DNA from: Blumeriella jaapii
Lineage: Eukaryota > Ascomycota > Leotiomycetes > Helotiales > Drepanopezizaceae
Direction of reading: 5' to 3'
Assembly: GCA_009599575.1 (NCBI GenBank)
Contig: VWND01000014.1
Location: 1-64,000 of the forward strand
Length of the DNA: 64,000 bases
The position numbers were made by a program, and so were the translations under genes. Numbering within the stretch: the stretch's first letter is position 1; the number at the start of each line of letters is the position of its first letter. This document shows, in pieces, positions 43,268-56,339 of the stretch. The notes beneath the pieces were generated by a model. The model worked only from the letters and a program-made list of their open reading frames with translations, did no database searches and had not been told where the DNA came from.

Positions 43268-46211
43268 TTTAATAATTTACGCAAAAATTTAAACTTCGGT
43301 GTTTCGTTTTTATATATTCGCCGATGCATTTTTTAAATTTATAATTAAAATCGATTTCGATATTTCGCTATTACGGCTTAAAAAATCTCTTATATGATAT
43401 TATTCGCAGTTGTATTATATAAAAGAGTTTTAATAGCTTTTTTTATTTTGCGTATAATTATTAAATTACAAAAATGCAATATATTTTAGAAACGTTTGAA
43501 ATTACGGTCAGGCAATTCTGAACCGTGCGAAATTTAAAATTCGAAAATCGCTTTTTTGTTTAAAAATAACAAATCGAATATTAGTTCGTACGCTTCGACC
43601 GCTGCGTTCGGCCTTTTTGAATTAAATTTCTTTTGGTTAAACGCTTGGCGAAAACTCAACCTTTTGATTTTACCTTTTATAATTATAATAATTACAATTT
43701 GCGGCTTTTTATTAAAAATAGTAAAAAAATAGTTGTATATGCATTGGCTTGAGCCACGGAATATCGAAACGGTAGATTATATAGCAATATTATATTAATT
43801 TAATTAACTTATTAAAAAACAGGTTTTTTAAAATATTTTTTAAATATTTGGACGCAATTTTCTTTTATTTAATTTTTTTAAAAAATACAAAAACCTTTTT
43901 AATAGCTTTTTTCTTAAAAACGATTTTCTTTTTATTAAAAACCTTTAATTTGTTATTTTAAAAAACATTTATTTATTTAATTTTAATTTTACCAATACTT
44001 TCGCTAATATTATAAACAACGACGCTTTTCGTTTTCTTATGCGAGGCCGCATGCTTATTTTTGGCTTCTTTGGTGCATTTTTATTTAATAGCGCCAACGT
44101 TACCGACTTTATCGAAAAATATAAGGAAATTTATAAAAATTTCGGAGTTTTTAAAACTAAAATGTTCGATAAATTCTTTCGCTATTATAACCCAATTATC
44201 AAAAATATTATTAAATCGATAAAAAAATAAAAGGCTGTTAAAGCTCGAAATTGGCGTAAGCTAGTTAAAGCTTTGAAATCGGAATTCCGAAACCACGATC
44301 GCTAGCAAATTCGCGATACTATCGCTTTTCTTAAATAGTTTATTATAATAATTCGCTAGGCCAAAAAATTCAAAGCTTATTATCGTATTTATACGAAAGT
44401 TTTTAACGTTTTCGTTAATAAAAAGGTTTTAAACGAGATTAAATAAAAAAGTTTGTTTTTATTTGGCCTGTTAATTAGTATTCGCAACAAGATTATTAAG
44501 CATTTTAAAATTAATAAACAAGATCTTAAAATCTTCGATTATTATTTTAAATTTGTAAAATTCGTTTTTAAACAAAATCAAAACGAACGTATTATTAAAG
44601 CCATAAACCAAAAGAAATTTTCTTTTTTTATTTATAAAAAAGACGTGGAAGCTTTAATACAAAAACATGCCCAGCTACTAAAAGTTACCGAAATCGCTAA
44701 AAAAACAATCAATTATTATATTATTTAATCGTTTTGCAAAATCTATTAGCTTGGAAAAGCTTGATAAAAATATCGAAACTCTCGTATTAATATTTACCGA
44801 TATTAAAATTTAAGAATTACAAAGCAAAATCGAAGGTTTTATATAATAACAAAAAAAACTCTTTTACGTTAACTCGGATAATAAAAACGATTAAAATAGC
44901 TTTTATAATAATTACTTTTTTTAAAATACGCGAAGCGATTAATTTCGCTAAATCACCGTAGGAATAATAGCTGCCCAATAGCAATTTCTTCGTATTAGCG
45001 ATCAGGATTAGCGAAATATTAATTACAATAACGATTATCAAAAAAAAAAAAAAAAAAAATCAACGCGAAAATCAAAATCGCGGCTACCAAAGTAATAAAA
45101 ATAATTATTAAAACAAACTCCGTGGCTTTAAATATAAGTTTTGTAATAACAAAAAAATTTACTGCGAAAAATTTTATATTCGCTTTAAATGCAAAGCATT
45201 TAATTTTTGTATAAATAATAGAATCTGCTATATTAATAAATACGAAGCGATTTGCTTCTGACCGGTGGAAGCAGAAATAAGCTTTTTTAATAAAGCTGAA
45301 AACCAAAACTAGTTAAATATTATTCGCTTAGAAGTAAAAAGTACGAAATAGAACGATTATTTAAAAAACAAAAAAATGCGAAAACGATTTTTATTAATAA
45401 AAAAGAAAACATTTCTAAAAGCGTATTAATAAAAAAAAAATCTTTATCCCAAATATAAATAAAATTCACATATATAAATAAAAAACAAATATATATACTG
45501 TTAATATAATTATCGCATTTGCAAATATTATAGCTGTATAATTAAGCTAGCGAATCATAAAAAAGCAAAATGCTTTTGTTTTATTCGCCAAACCGATTGA
45601 TGTAAAAAAAAAACGTTAGAATCGAAAAAAAAAAAGATTTTAAAATTCGAAAAAAAACCGATAAAACCATCAGAAAAACGCTTATAATAAAAGAAATTGA
45701 CGACGATATAAAAAATATCGACACCGATATTTCGGTTCAAATTATTTAGAAAGTACCAATTTTAAACGCTTACTATTAATACGAAGCGAAAAATAAATCG
45801 ACAAATATATTAATTCCGAAGCCGTCGACGAAGCTATTAAAAAGATTATAAAACAAAAAATTAAACTGAAATTCAGCGATTTATTAAGCACAAAAAAAAA
45901 ATTCGATAAAATTATTAATAAACAAGTTTTTGTATTAAAAAAAAACGAAAAAATTAAAATCACCCGAGGAAAAAACGATTTTAAACTAAAGAAAAATCAG
46001 AAAAAAATTTATAATATCGCAATTAATTTAGCCGATAAAAAGAAATCTTCGGAAAAAGTCAGCTTTTTGACTTTTGTTATAAAACCTTAAAAATCGAAAC
46101 GACGAAACTGCTTTTACACGGCTATAAAAGTATTAAAAATAAAAATTATATTTAAAAAAAATACGACCGCCTTCGCTTCATTCGATAATAAAGCCGAAAT
46201 CAATTGCATAA
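43268..46211 (+). pseudogene. gag and start of protease of C3
   Basis: This is the inverted counterpart of about 38975-41915. Open pieces are 44039-44230 (MRGRMLIFGFFGAFLFNSAN) and 44453-44728 (KHFKINKQDLKIFDYYFKFV). The frame reaches the protease motif, where C4 interrupts it after ATCAATTGCATAA. Stops and Gly-to-Glu changes are of the RIP kind. Confidence 0.8.
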
Positions 46212-46478
46212 TATAAAAGTAGGTAGGAAAACCAGACTGATACGGCCATATATCGGTGGGTAAAATAGTCTAGGAATTCCCTAGAAAAGATTAAAAAAAG
46301 GAAAAAAAAAATGAATAAAGGTATAAATTAAATTGCGTGCTTATAATACTATTTAAAAGAATGCTTTGCTCTTATACCTGTTGAAAGTAGTTAGTGGCAA
46401 AAGGTCTCGAAAAGGTCTATGCCTCGACCATAGCTAAAACTATCAACTCTTATTAATACAAGGTATTACCGTTTTATA
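46212..46478 (-). repeat. 3' LTR of C4
   Basis: It is 267 bp and starts TATAAAAGTAGG, with TG changed to TA. The flank CATAA is the expected target duplication, and its partner is outside the window. Confidence 0.93.
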
Positions 46479-46606
46479 TTCTGTTTTAAATAATATACGT
46501 AATCGTTTTTGATTATAATCAAAAAAAAACATAATTTTAATAAATGCAATTTAGTTTATCTTATATAATTTAAAAATTAATTAATTAAAACCCGAATTTC
46601 TTAATT

Positions 46607-47190
46607 TTATACTTCTTCGGTTTTCTAATCCGTTTTTAGCTTTTTTGCTATTAGCTTTTGCGAAAAAATAGCGTTTCGCTTATCGTTCGAATTATTTTGT
46701 TTATTTTGCTTTTTTAAAAAGTGGCTCGATAAAATATTAATCGAAGTATCGTTTAGATTTACGAACGTTTTAATAGCTTTTTTGTCGATAATATTATTAA
46801 ATATCGCTGCGACGGATACTTTTTACGACTTTTCTGCGTAAATAATAAATTTCAGCTTTTAAACGTAGTTTTACGCTTTGCAAAAAGCGCTATAAAATTT
46901 TATATTGAAATCGTAGAAGTAATCGACTAGTTCGTCGTAATTAAATCCGATTAACGCTTTTGCTTCGCGTAAAATTAATAAATCGGATCACGGTTGTTTA
47001 TCGACGAATATTTTTAAAAAAGTTCCGAGGTTTGTAAAAGAGATTATTTTACGAAATAGCTCGGAAATAATCGTTTGCAATCGAAATTACCGAAAATATT
47101 ATAATTGCTTTCGTCGCAAAACAGACAGTATCAGATTGCTTATCGAAATATCGTTTTCGAAATGGTTTTTATACTTTTGCGCCGTATAAT
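46607..47190 (-). pseudogene. ORF2 of C4, C-terminal part
   Basis: This is the counterpart of 18261-18840 in C1, with the stop codon at 46607-46609. It is separated from the rest of the frame by G2, which lies at the codons for NYTAQKYKNHFEND (near 47150-47190). Confidence 0.65.
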
Positions 47191-47363
47191 TGTCAGGGGT
47201 GCGAACGAGCAGAAGGTTCGTAGATGAATTACATTGACTACGAGGTTCTAAATTAGAGGTGTCGCGAAGTCTAAGATACAATGTATGCGGGCTCCGATAT
47301 CACGTGATAACAACGTGATTTTCGGACCACGTGACCAACGAACTAACGTTTTATCCTTTTATA
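47191..47363 (-). repeat. 3' LTR of G2
   Basis: The outer part is hardly mutated. It holds the CACGTG palindrome twice near 47300-47335. Confidence 0.93.
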
Positions 47364-47799
47364 TATGGTTTTTTTTTCCATTTTTTTTATTTAATTTCTT
47401 CGTCGTCGGAATTTACTTTTATAAATCGAGCTTCGTTCGCGAAGCGTTTTTGTAAACGAGTGCGGGATTTAACTAAAATAATAAAAGAAATAATAAAAAA
47501 GGCAGGCTTTTCTAGTTTCGGAAACAAAACAATTGGTTTTTTTGTAATAAAAAAGGAATTGATAGCAGTTTTTTTATATTTGATAACGGTTGTAAAAGCC
47601 TTTTTTGATAGTAAAGATTCGTTTTCGTTATTCGTCGATTTGGCACATTTCTTGTTAGCAATTCTGACTTTAGCCAATTCTGCTTTGGTCGGGTAAAGTT
47701 TTTAAAAAAAACGTATAGCGAATTTAATTATAAAACTGTATGCGTTGATAACGTTTTTTAATAGTTTTTAAAATTGATCTTCGGCGTTATAGCCGCGCT

Positions 47800-50700
47800 A
47801 TTATATAAAATAAAAAAAATTAAAATTTCGTTTAAAATCGAAAATAGCGTTTATAATTTATAATAAGCTGCCGTCGGCGTCGATAAAAACAAATAATAAA
47901 AAAGGGTTTTTCTGCTTTAAAAAAAGATCGTTGTAAGCAGGTTTGAGCAAATTAATATAAAAAACGAAATGTAATAATTTTTGCTCGAAAAATAGTTTTA
48001 ATTTATAATTATAAAAGCTTAAAACTTCGGCGATTTTATAAAAATCGTAAAACTTATTATCGAGCTTTTTAATTGGTCTGATAGAAATAATATTACGCTT
48101 ATTAAAAAACACGCTATTTTTTATTCGATAAGCAAAAGCTGATTGGCGGTATCGGTTAAAATAATATTTTTGGTCGGTCAGCGCTAAAATCAAATTCGTA
48201 CGTAATAATAACTTTATTTTTTTTATTTTATTTGCAAAATCGTTTTTTTTCGCGTTTGTTATTTGTAACGTGCGAAAAATCGAAGCTAGAATAAATTTAA
48301 ATAAAAAAAAGCTTAGTCGGGGATAAAAGCTTTTGTTGGCGTAAAAAAAAAAAACTTCGGTAAAAGCGTTTTATAACGTTATTTGCTGCGAATTCGGCTA
48401 GAAAAAGCCAGTTTTCCCAGTTTTTTTTTAAGCGTATTTAACAAATTATTTTAAATAAGAAAATAAATAAGCGTTTGCGTTTTCGGTTTGGCCATTTGTT
48501 TCGGAATATAAAAGCTGATAAATAGCGTAATATTAATTCCGAAACGATAATTAATAGCTTTTCAGAATTGTAAAACGAACAAAAAGCTTCGATCTGAAAT
48601 TATAAAATCGGAAAGGCTATATAAGCGTCAGATATTTTTACAAAACAGCTTAGTTAGATCTGAGGCTTTTATAGCTGAATAGCAAATTGTATAATATCGT
48701 TTTTTAATAAAGCGATATATTATTATTATAATTAAATTGTTTCGATTTTTATGCTTTTTTACGAAGAAAAAGCTTATAAAATCGATTAATATATAACTTC
48801 AACGGCGTAAAAAAATAGGCAAAGGTTTGAAAAGTCTTTGGTAGCGTTAATTAATGCTTATATTACGAAAACAGCCGTTGTAATTACGTACAAATCTTTT
48901 GCAATTTTTAGAAATTAATGGCCAATAATAATTTCTGCTAATAATTTCGTACAATTTGTTTTTTCCGAAATAGCCTGTTTTTATTAAATTATAGGCTATT
49001 TGCAAAAGCTAGATGCGAATAGAAATATTTAAACTCGGTGTATTTAAAACGTATAATCGGTTTCGAAAATACAATTTGTTATTACGTATAAAATATTCGG
49101 AAAATTGTAAATTTTTTAATTTCGAAATACCTTTTGATTTAAGCATTTCTTTTTTAATAACAATTTATAATTTATTAATAAAATAATATTCGTTTAATAA
49201 TCGTAAAAGCTTTTCGTCGTTTGCCTCGGATATTTGTTTAAATAAGGCTGGAAAAGCGTTTATTTTAATTAAATAATACTTTTTGAAAAAAGCTTAGTTT
49301 TGGAATTGAATTTTTTCGTTTGAAAAATTCTGGGAAAGATTTTAAAAACGTCGGATTAAAAAATCAGATTTGCTATTTTGTTTTTCAGGTTTAAATATAA
49401 TTACGAAGTCAAAACCAGCTAAAAACTCGCTTTAGCGTATTTAACGTCGGTTGAATTGTTTGATTATTATAAAATATTTCAGGTTTCGGTGATTTATAAA
49501 TATACGAATTAAATAGGCAGCTTTTTGTAATTCGGCTCGCTAATTTTCGAAGCAACGTATAATAGCGAAAAGTTTTTTATTATAAATTTCGTAATTGCAT
49601 TCGGCTAAATCGAACTTTTTCGATATAAAAGCGATTGAATAAAATACTTTTGCGTCGTTTTTTTAAAAAAAAATCTTTGAAAAAACGTAATTAAAAACGT
49701 CAGTTTTAACAAATATTTTTTTATTAAAATTAAAATAAAACAACGTAGATGCAGTCGTAAAAATTAATTTAAAAAATTCGAAAACTTTAATACAATTATT
49801 ATTAAAATCTTATTTAATGTTTTCTTTCGTTAGATTTATCAAAAAAATAACGATGCGAAAAAAATCTTTAATAAAGCGTCGGTAAAAATTTGCAAAACCT
49901 AAAAACGCTTATACGTTTTTAACGTTGAAAAAAAGGTTTCAGCTAATAATAGCTTTTAATTTCTTAAGGTTTATTTTGATTTTAATAATAAAAATAATTA
50001 TTTTTAAATAAACGACTTTTTAAATTTTAAATTCGCATTTTTTTATATTTAATTACAGGCCAGCGTCGAAAAAAGCTTAAAAAACGAAATTAACGTATTT
50101 TTTGTATTTTTAAAAATCGTTTGAATAAATTAAAATATCGTTTATATAAATTATGCAAAAGATATTTAAATAAAATCGTAAAATATTGTTTATGCGGGAT
50201 TAAAAAGTGGCAAAAGCGTTGCATAAACCGAAAAGCATAACTAACGATTCGAATAAACCGTATTTCGTATTAAACGCAGTAAGCTATTTATAGCCCTTTT
50301 TTATTCGAATTTTATTAAAGGCGGTAAAAACGTTAAGTTTAGTATAAAATTTCGCTTTACTTAATCGAAAAAGTGTTTTTTAAATTAATAACAAAAAATA
50401 CCGGTTTTTAATTATTATAACGTTAAAAGCTTTGTAATCGACGCAAAAACGCAATTCGCTTTTTAGTTTTTTTGCAAATAAAATTGGAAAAACGGCGAAA
50501 AAAAAGCTAGCTCGAATCCAGTTTTTTTCGAGGTTTTTTTTCAGAAACTTGCGTAAAACTTAAAGTTCGTTAATTAATATATTATACAAAAAACCGTGTA
50601 AAAGTATTGCGCCAAAACGGAGTTTTATCGTATAATCAACGCTTTTTTTATAAAGCGTAAATTTATTAGTTTTAATAAAATCGAAAGCGGCTAAATAATA

Positions 50701-51480
50701 ATAATAATATTAAAAGAATTTTATTCGAAAATCGATTGATAATTTAATTTAAAAAGCTAAACGAATATTTTTTAAAAAGGCTTTAGCGAGATAAAATTCA
50801 GCTGATAAGTGTTGTCGTTTAATTTAAAAGAATTTTTGTCGTAACTGATCTACTTTTGGAAATGCAGAAAGATCGTTTTTAATTATAGCGCCGAGTTTTT
50901 GTAAACGTTAATCGATTTCGTATAATAAGGCTGAAAATACCTCGATTCCGAACTAAAAAAATAAAATATTAAAAGCAGCAGCTTTTATACGACGAAAAAA
51001 GGCTAATTAAACGATTAATTTGTAAAAGTGGCGTTTTTAAACTAAGCTTAAAATAGCCAATTAATAAAAGTTCTGGGATAAACAGTTCGAACGGCAGAAG
51101 TTTAAATTAAAGCAAAAAGTATTCGTAATTTAATTAATATAAAAATTGTATATTCTAAACTAAGATTTGCCCAAAATAAAATCGTATTTTCTAAATGTTA
51201 TAATAAAAGCTGTAATTCGTTCGGTATAGCGAGCGATATTAATTTAAAAAAAGATTTAATAAATAACGTCGCCGTAAATAAAAAAACGTTCGTTAACCAC
51301 GGTAAATTTACGTGGATTAATAAATAAAATAAAAATTAATTCGTAATATTATACGAAAATATAATTAATAAAATTATCGGTAGCTCCGGAATCGTTTAAA
51401 AAATAGATTTTAATATATATATTATTAGCAATTATAATATAAAGCAATATCAAATATAATTCCGGAACGCTATTTAAAAC
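47800..51480 (-). pseudogene. pol of G2: protease, reverse transcriptase, RNase H, integrase
   Basis: Protease keeps LNDSGATDNFINY, with the DSGA codons at 51381-51394. Reverse transcriptase has YIND in place of YLDD or YIDD at 50137-50148. RNase H is marked by FVKTDVFNYVFSKIFF near 49690. Integrase ends in the open piece 47858-48193 (SIRPIKKLDNKFYDFYKI, then FVFYINLLKPAYNDLF). This is the normal order for a Ty3/Gypsy element. The gene is dead through many RIP stops. Confidence 0.85.
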
Positions 51481-51529
51481 AAATAATTTTAATTTATTTT
51501 TTAAAAGTTTTTAATAATAATAATTATTA

Positions 51530-52990
51530 AAAACAGTCAGTTTTCCGACTTTTTTGCCTCGGCTTTAACTTTTTTAATCCAAAGGAAATCGGGGCAATTA
51601 GCAGCTCGGTGTTTATCGCTAGCATATTATAAGCAGAAATTATTAGCAAAAAGATAGATTCGGCGAGCTAGCTTTTTTCGGCGTTACCGACTGAACGTTT
51701 GTTTTTTGCTATATTAGCTGCGGTTTATATAATTGCTTTGGTTTGGATAGCGCTGAAGTTTATAAAATCGTTTTAAATAATAATCGTAATGTTATTAGCA
51801 ATTTTAAATATAAAAGCGAAAAAAATAATTCTCGTATTACGGCTTTCGGTTTTGTAATAATTAAAATTTAATTATCGAAAAACGATATCGGTTTCGCGTA
51901 TTTAAACGCAAAAATTAATAAAATCGGTTTTTAAATCGAAAGAATTAATATACGACAAACGAATAATTATATCAAAATAAAAAGCTTCGCGCAAAATAAC
52001 GATAGCGGCTTTGTTATTAAATTTAATATAACTTTTAATTTTCAGCCAAATAAAAAAAAAAGTGGACAAAAGTTAATTGCTTTGTTTAAAAAACAAAATT
52101 TTTTTAAATGCATCTGTTTATTAATTAAAAACACCGAACGATTATTAAAAAATTTAAATTATTTTTGCAATAATTAAATAAGAAAAAATGCCGTTCGTAC
52201 GTAAACTTTTTTATAAAACGCTTTTAATTATATCGAAAAAGCGGAAGAAAAAATAATTTATGCGATTTTGTTCGGTCGTATATTAATTCTGATTAAAACG
52301 AAGCTTTAAAATTATATTTTAAAAAAAAATAGTAAAATGCTTCGTAACGTTGCCGATGCTATCCGAACTTATGAATTTATCGGAATCGGGAAAAACAAAT
52401 GTTTTTTTTTTACGTTTAAAATGCTCGGTATATTTTAATTAGTAAAAGCTTGTTTTCGGAAGTTGGCAAGCTCGGCTTCGCGGTTTTAAATCACTTTTTT
52501 TTAAAAGATTTTTTCTTTTTAATATTATACCGTTTAAATATCTAGCTTTTAAGCGAGATTATTTAATTTAGCTTTAAATAATATTATTATATCGTTCTGT
52601 TTTACCGCGTAAGCGAAAATATCGAAAATTTCTCGAAAGCAAGCTTTCGTATTAGCGATCAAAACGACGACGATTTAATCGGGGTATTTAAAATGCTTTA
52701 AAATAAAACAATTAAAAAATTCCGACAATTTAAAATGGTCCGATATAATTCGTTAAAAAAAAAACGTAAAATGTATTTTGTTCCGGAATATAAGCAAAAG
52801 CAAAACAGGTTTTTTAAATATAAGTTTTGTATTAAAAAAAGTTGTCGTTTCGTAGTTTCGTATCGTAAAAATTATTTTTAAAAAGTCGTAAAAGTTATTA
52901 TCGCGATAAAATTTATTGATTTTTTATATACGCAAAAGCAGAACAGAATTGGCAGGCTTTTTCAGCTCGAAAACTAAAATAAAAGTGTTA
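51530..52990 (-). pseudogene. gag of G2
   Basis: A zinc knuckle near 51595-51660 reads CL-YASDKHRAANC, that is CX2CX4HX4C with the second Cys turned into Tyr and a stop at position 3. The same decay is seen in G3. The rest is recognised by alignment with 58287-59690. Confidence 0.75.
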
Positions 52991-53010
52991 AAGAGATTTA
53001 ATAATTAATA

Positions 53011-53183
53011 TATCAGAAATGCGAACGAGCAAAAGGTTCGTAAATAAATTGCATTAATTACGAAGTTTTAAATTAAAAATATCGCGAAGTCTAAGATACA
53101 ATATGTGCGGGCTCCGATATTACGTAATAATAACGTGACCTTCGGACCACGTAACCAACGAACTGACGTTTTGTCCCCTCACA
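53011..53183 (-). repeat. 5' LTR of G2
   Basis: It starts TATCAGAAAT (from TGTCAGGGGT) and ends CCCCTCACA. It is more mutated on its internal side. Confidence 0.93.
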
Positions 53184-53188
53184 ATAAT

Positions 53189-55880
53189 TGTTCGAGTAAA
53201 TTAGCATCGCGCCGTCGATTTTTTAGGTTTTAAATCTGACGAAAACCTTTTGCTTAATTGAAAAGCTAACAAAAGTTATTTTATTTTCTATTTCGTAGCT
53301 TTCGGTTTCGTAATCCGATATAGCCGAGGCTATTGTTTTAAACGCGCTGAAATACAAAAAAGCTAAGCTTTTCTAAATGGTTTTAGTTAGCTTGGCGTCG
53401 TAATATAATTGCAAATAAATTTCGATTATTTCCGAATTATATACGAATGCAAGCAAAACGTGATAGTCGAAAATAGCGTCGGTAAAATCTTCGATTTTTT
53501 CCTTTTTTTAAAAATCGGCGATATCGAATTTTATAATTGTAATACGATCGGAGCCAGCGAAATCTAAGGCGATCGGAACGTTAAAATATGCTACGAAACG
53601 GCAATTTCCAAAGTTCCGAATAATTAAAACAACGAAGTAAAAGCCGGAATGCATTTTAAAAGTTTATTAAATAAAATTGTAAAGCATATTAGCGAAAAAA
53701 ACTGTAAGCGCTTTTTAGGTTTTAACTAATCGGAAATAATGCTTATATATAGCTATTTTTTTTTTTATAAAATGCAATAATGGCTTGTTTTTTCCGTTGT
53801 GAAATCTTACGTAATTAACGAATTCGCAGTTTAGTTTAAATAAATTTTAAAATATATTTTCGATCGAAAAGCCAAAAAAATCGGCTTTTAAAAATATTCG
53901 TTGTTTCCATTTTTCTACGTTTTAGTCGAATTTTATAATCGCGTTAAATGTTTTAAGATCTGCTTTAAAATTTGCGTAGCCTAAGTAAATTTTAGTACGT
54001 ACTTGGATAATTTTCGCAATTTTTCGTCGAAATATAAATTGGTTATTAAAATTAATTTCGAATACGTCGTAATTTAAATTTTTAATAATAGCGAATCGAT
54101 TAGCGAAGCCGATAACGTCGATTTTTTTTGTAATTAAATCGCAGTACGCCGCGTAATAACGCATATAAAAATAGCAAAATTTGCCGTTTTTTTTGGCGTT
54201 GATATTATTCGTAAAAACGAAATTAAAAAATCGGAATTTCTTAGCGAAAAAAAGCTCGAATAAAAACGGGTCACCGTTTTTAAAAGTTTTTTTTATTTGC
54301 TTCGGCGTATTATATTTGTAATTTTCCGAAAAAAGCTAAATTTAGTTTTCGTTCGAAGCAAAAAAGAAAAAGCTGACGGGTTTATTTGGTTTTTATATAA
54401 AAATGTCGAAATAAAACTTTTGAATCGTTTCGTCGTCGAAAGCGAAAGTTTTAAGCAAAGTAATTTAATTTTATGTTTTTTATATAATTTCTTTCGCGAT
54501 AATTTCGATATTTTCTTTTAAGTTTTTTCGATCGAGTCGTGCAATAGTCGAAATTTTAAATGCTTTTATTAAAATTTGAAATATTAGCGGTACGACGTTT
54601 TTAAACGCAGCAAGCGTTTTTAATATTTGCGTATTTAATTTCGAAAAATCAGATTTAAAATCGTTTAAATTTTTTTTTTTCGAAATGCCTGCGTTTTTTA
54701 AATTTGATTTCGTAAAATCGTCGCGTTTTTTATTAATTAGCTTAAAGGCTATAGTTCGGCGTCGATTTCCGGCTGTTTTTATTCGCGGTACCTTTTTTAT
54801 TAGCGACGCGAATAGTTTTTTTTTCCGAATAAAAAAGATTTCGAAAATATCGGCGCGCTTTTTTACGTTTTTTATTTTTATTTTTTCCGGAATCGTTTTT
54901 ATAAATATAATAAGTTTTTTGTATTCGAATAAGCGATTATTTGCTATTACGCTTTTAGTTTCGTTTTCGGATTCGTTTTCGATAATTAAAAATAGAAATC
55001 GCCGAATTATTTTAGCTGTTTTAAAAATATTAATTGCTATCGCGTATATCTTTTCGAATTAAACAAAAATAATATTAGCTTTTTCGTTTTTCTCGTCGTT
55101 GTAAATTTAAAATATCGAAATAGCGTCGTTTTTTTTTTTCGGTATAAAAATGCCGCATTTAATAATATTTAATCTTTTGCTTTAAAAAAAAATTAGATTT
55201 AAAATTTCGCAGCCGATTAAAACTTTTTTTAATAATTGCATAGCGTCGTCGACCAGTTTGCAAACAATTGTAAAAAAATTTATAAATCTGCGGATTTTTA
55301 AATTATTAGCTTTCAGAGCTTGCGCCTTGAAAATATAAGCGTTTAATACCCAAATTTCTTTTTTAATAAAAATAATAATTTCGAAAAAGCGAGCGAAATG
55401 CCGAAATAAAATAATACCGGTGATTTTATTAAAAACGTATTTTTAAATATTTTTTTTTCGCTAATTTAGCAAAAAGCGTAATATTCGGTCTGTTATTTTT
55501 TTTTGTTATTTCGAGTTTTTTTTGCTTCGGCGAAAGCTTTTAAAACGTTATCGTAATTCAGCAGGAATTTGTCGTAATTAAAGCTTTTGCGAACGAATTC
55601 AGTTTTAACGAAATTTTCGTAATCGAATAAAAATTCGTTAACGTTTTTAGTTATTATATCGAATTGCTTTATAAATGTTTTTACGAAAGCTGTTTATTAA
55701 TTTAAAATGGCGGTATTATATACTTGCTTAAATTCGGAAAAATTGCGTATAATAGTTTCGTTCCAAAATAAATTAAAAATAAGTTTGCTAAATTTAGCAA
55801 CGCTTTGCTTAAAAAACGATATAATATCGATGAATTTGTTAATTAAAAAAGTGTATTATATTTATTAAAAAATAATTAAA
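53189..55880 (-). pseudogene. ORF2 of C4, N-terminal and middle part
   Basis: This is the counterpart of about 18840-21540 in C1. The open piece 53922-54164 reads MRYYAAYCDLITKKIDVIGF and on to KIYLGYANFKADLK, in the same phase as in C1. A palindromic peptide insert is at 54781-54820. Agreement of phase in two independently mutated copies supports a real protein-coding past. No function is assigned. Confidence 0.65.
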
Positions 55881-56335
55881 AAAAAATACGGGAATTATAA
55901 AATATTTGTATTTAAAAGCCACGGGAATTCGCATACTGTTTTTCTAATAAATTATAATTATTTAAATAGGCATTCGTTTAAAATAACGAAAAAAGTAAAT
56001 AATACAAAAAGTAGCAAATAATAAAATGCATAAAAAATAATTTTCGTAAAATATACGAATAATATAAATATATCAAATATACGGTTTAAATATATACAAA
56101 ACTTTTATTTTAATAAACAAAAGTACAGTCAAATAAAAAAAATATAATAAATATTTCAAATAATATAAAAAAAAGTCTTAAAAATAAATAATATATATAA
56201 AACAAAACGATTAGATTGTATATAAGCAAAGCAAAACAAAAACAATAAAATAATATATAATAAAAAAAAAACAATAAATAATAAAAACAATAAAACAGTT
56301 AGTAAACAATTTTATATGCACTTTTTTTTTTTCGG
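55881..56335 (-). other. A-rich spacer between pol and ORF2 of C4
   Basis: This is the counterpart of 21541-21980, with the same A-rich, CpG-free composition. No gene is seen. Confidence 0.5.
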
Positions 56336-56339
56336 TTAT

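Larger units (their letters stand above)
2703..46211 (+). mobile_element. Element C3, family C Gypsy, interrupted by B1 and by C4
   Basis: C3 points to the right (sense strand plus), opposite to C1 and C4. Its 5' LTR is split into 2703-2797 and 43096-43267 by the B1 insertion. Leader, gag and the start of protease follow at 43268-46211. At 46212 the copy C4 is inserted in the opposite orientation, and the rest of C3 lies beyond the window. The left flank is element H. Confidence 0.85.
47191..53183 (-). mobile_element. Element G2, Ty3/Gypsy retrotransposon, full length
   Basis: This 5,993 bp element has 173 bp LTRs at 47191-47363 and 53011-53183, with ends TGTCAGGGG and CCCCTCACA. ATAAT is duplicated at 47186-47190 and 53184-53188. 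C1 at 18836-18850 shows the uninterrupted site. The sense strand is minus. It sits in ORF2 of C4. Confidence 0.95.
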
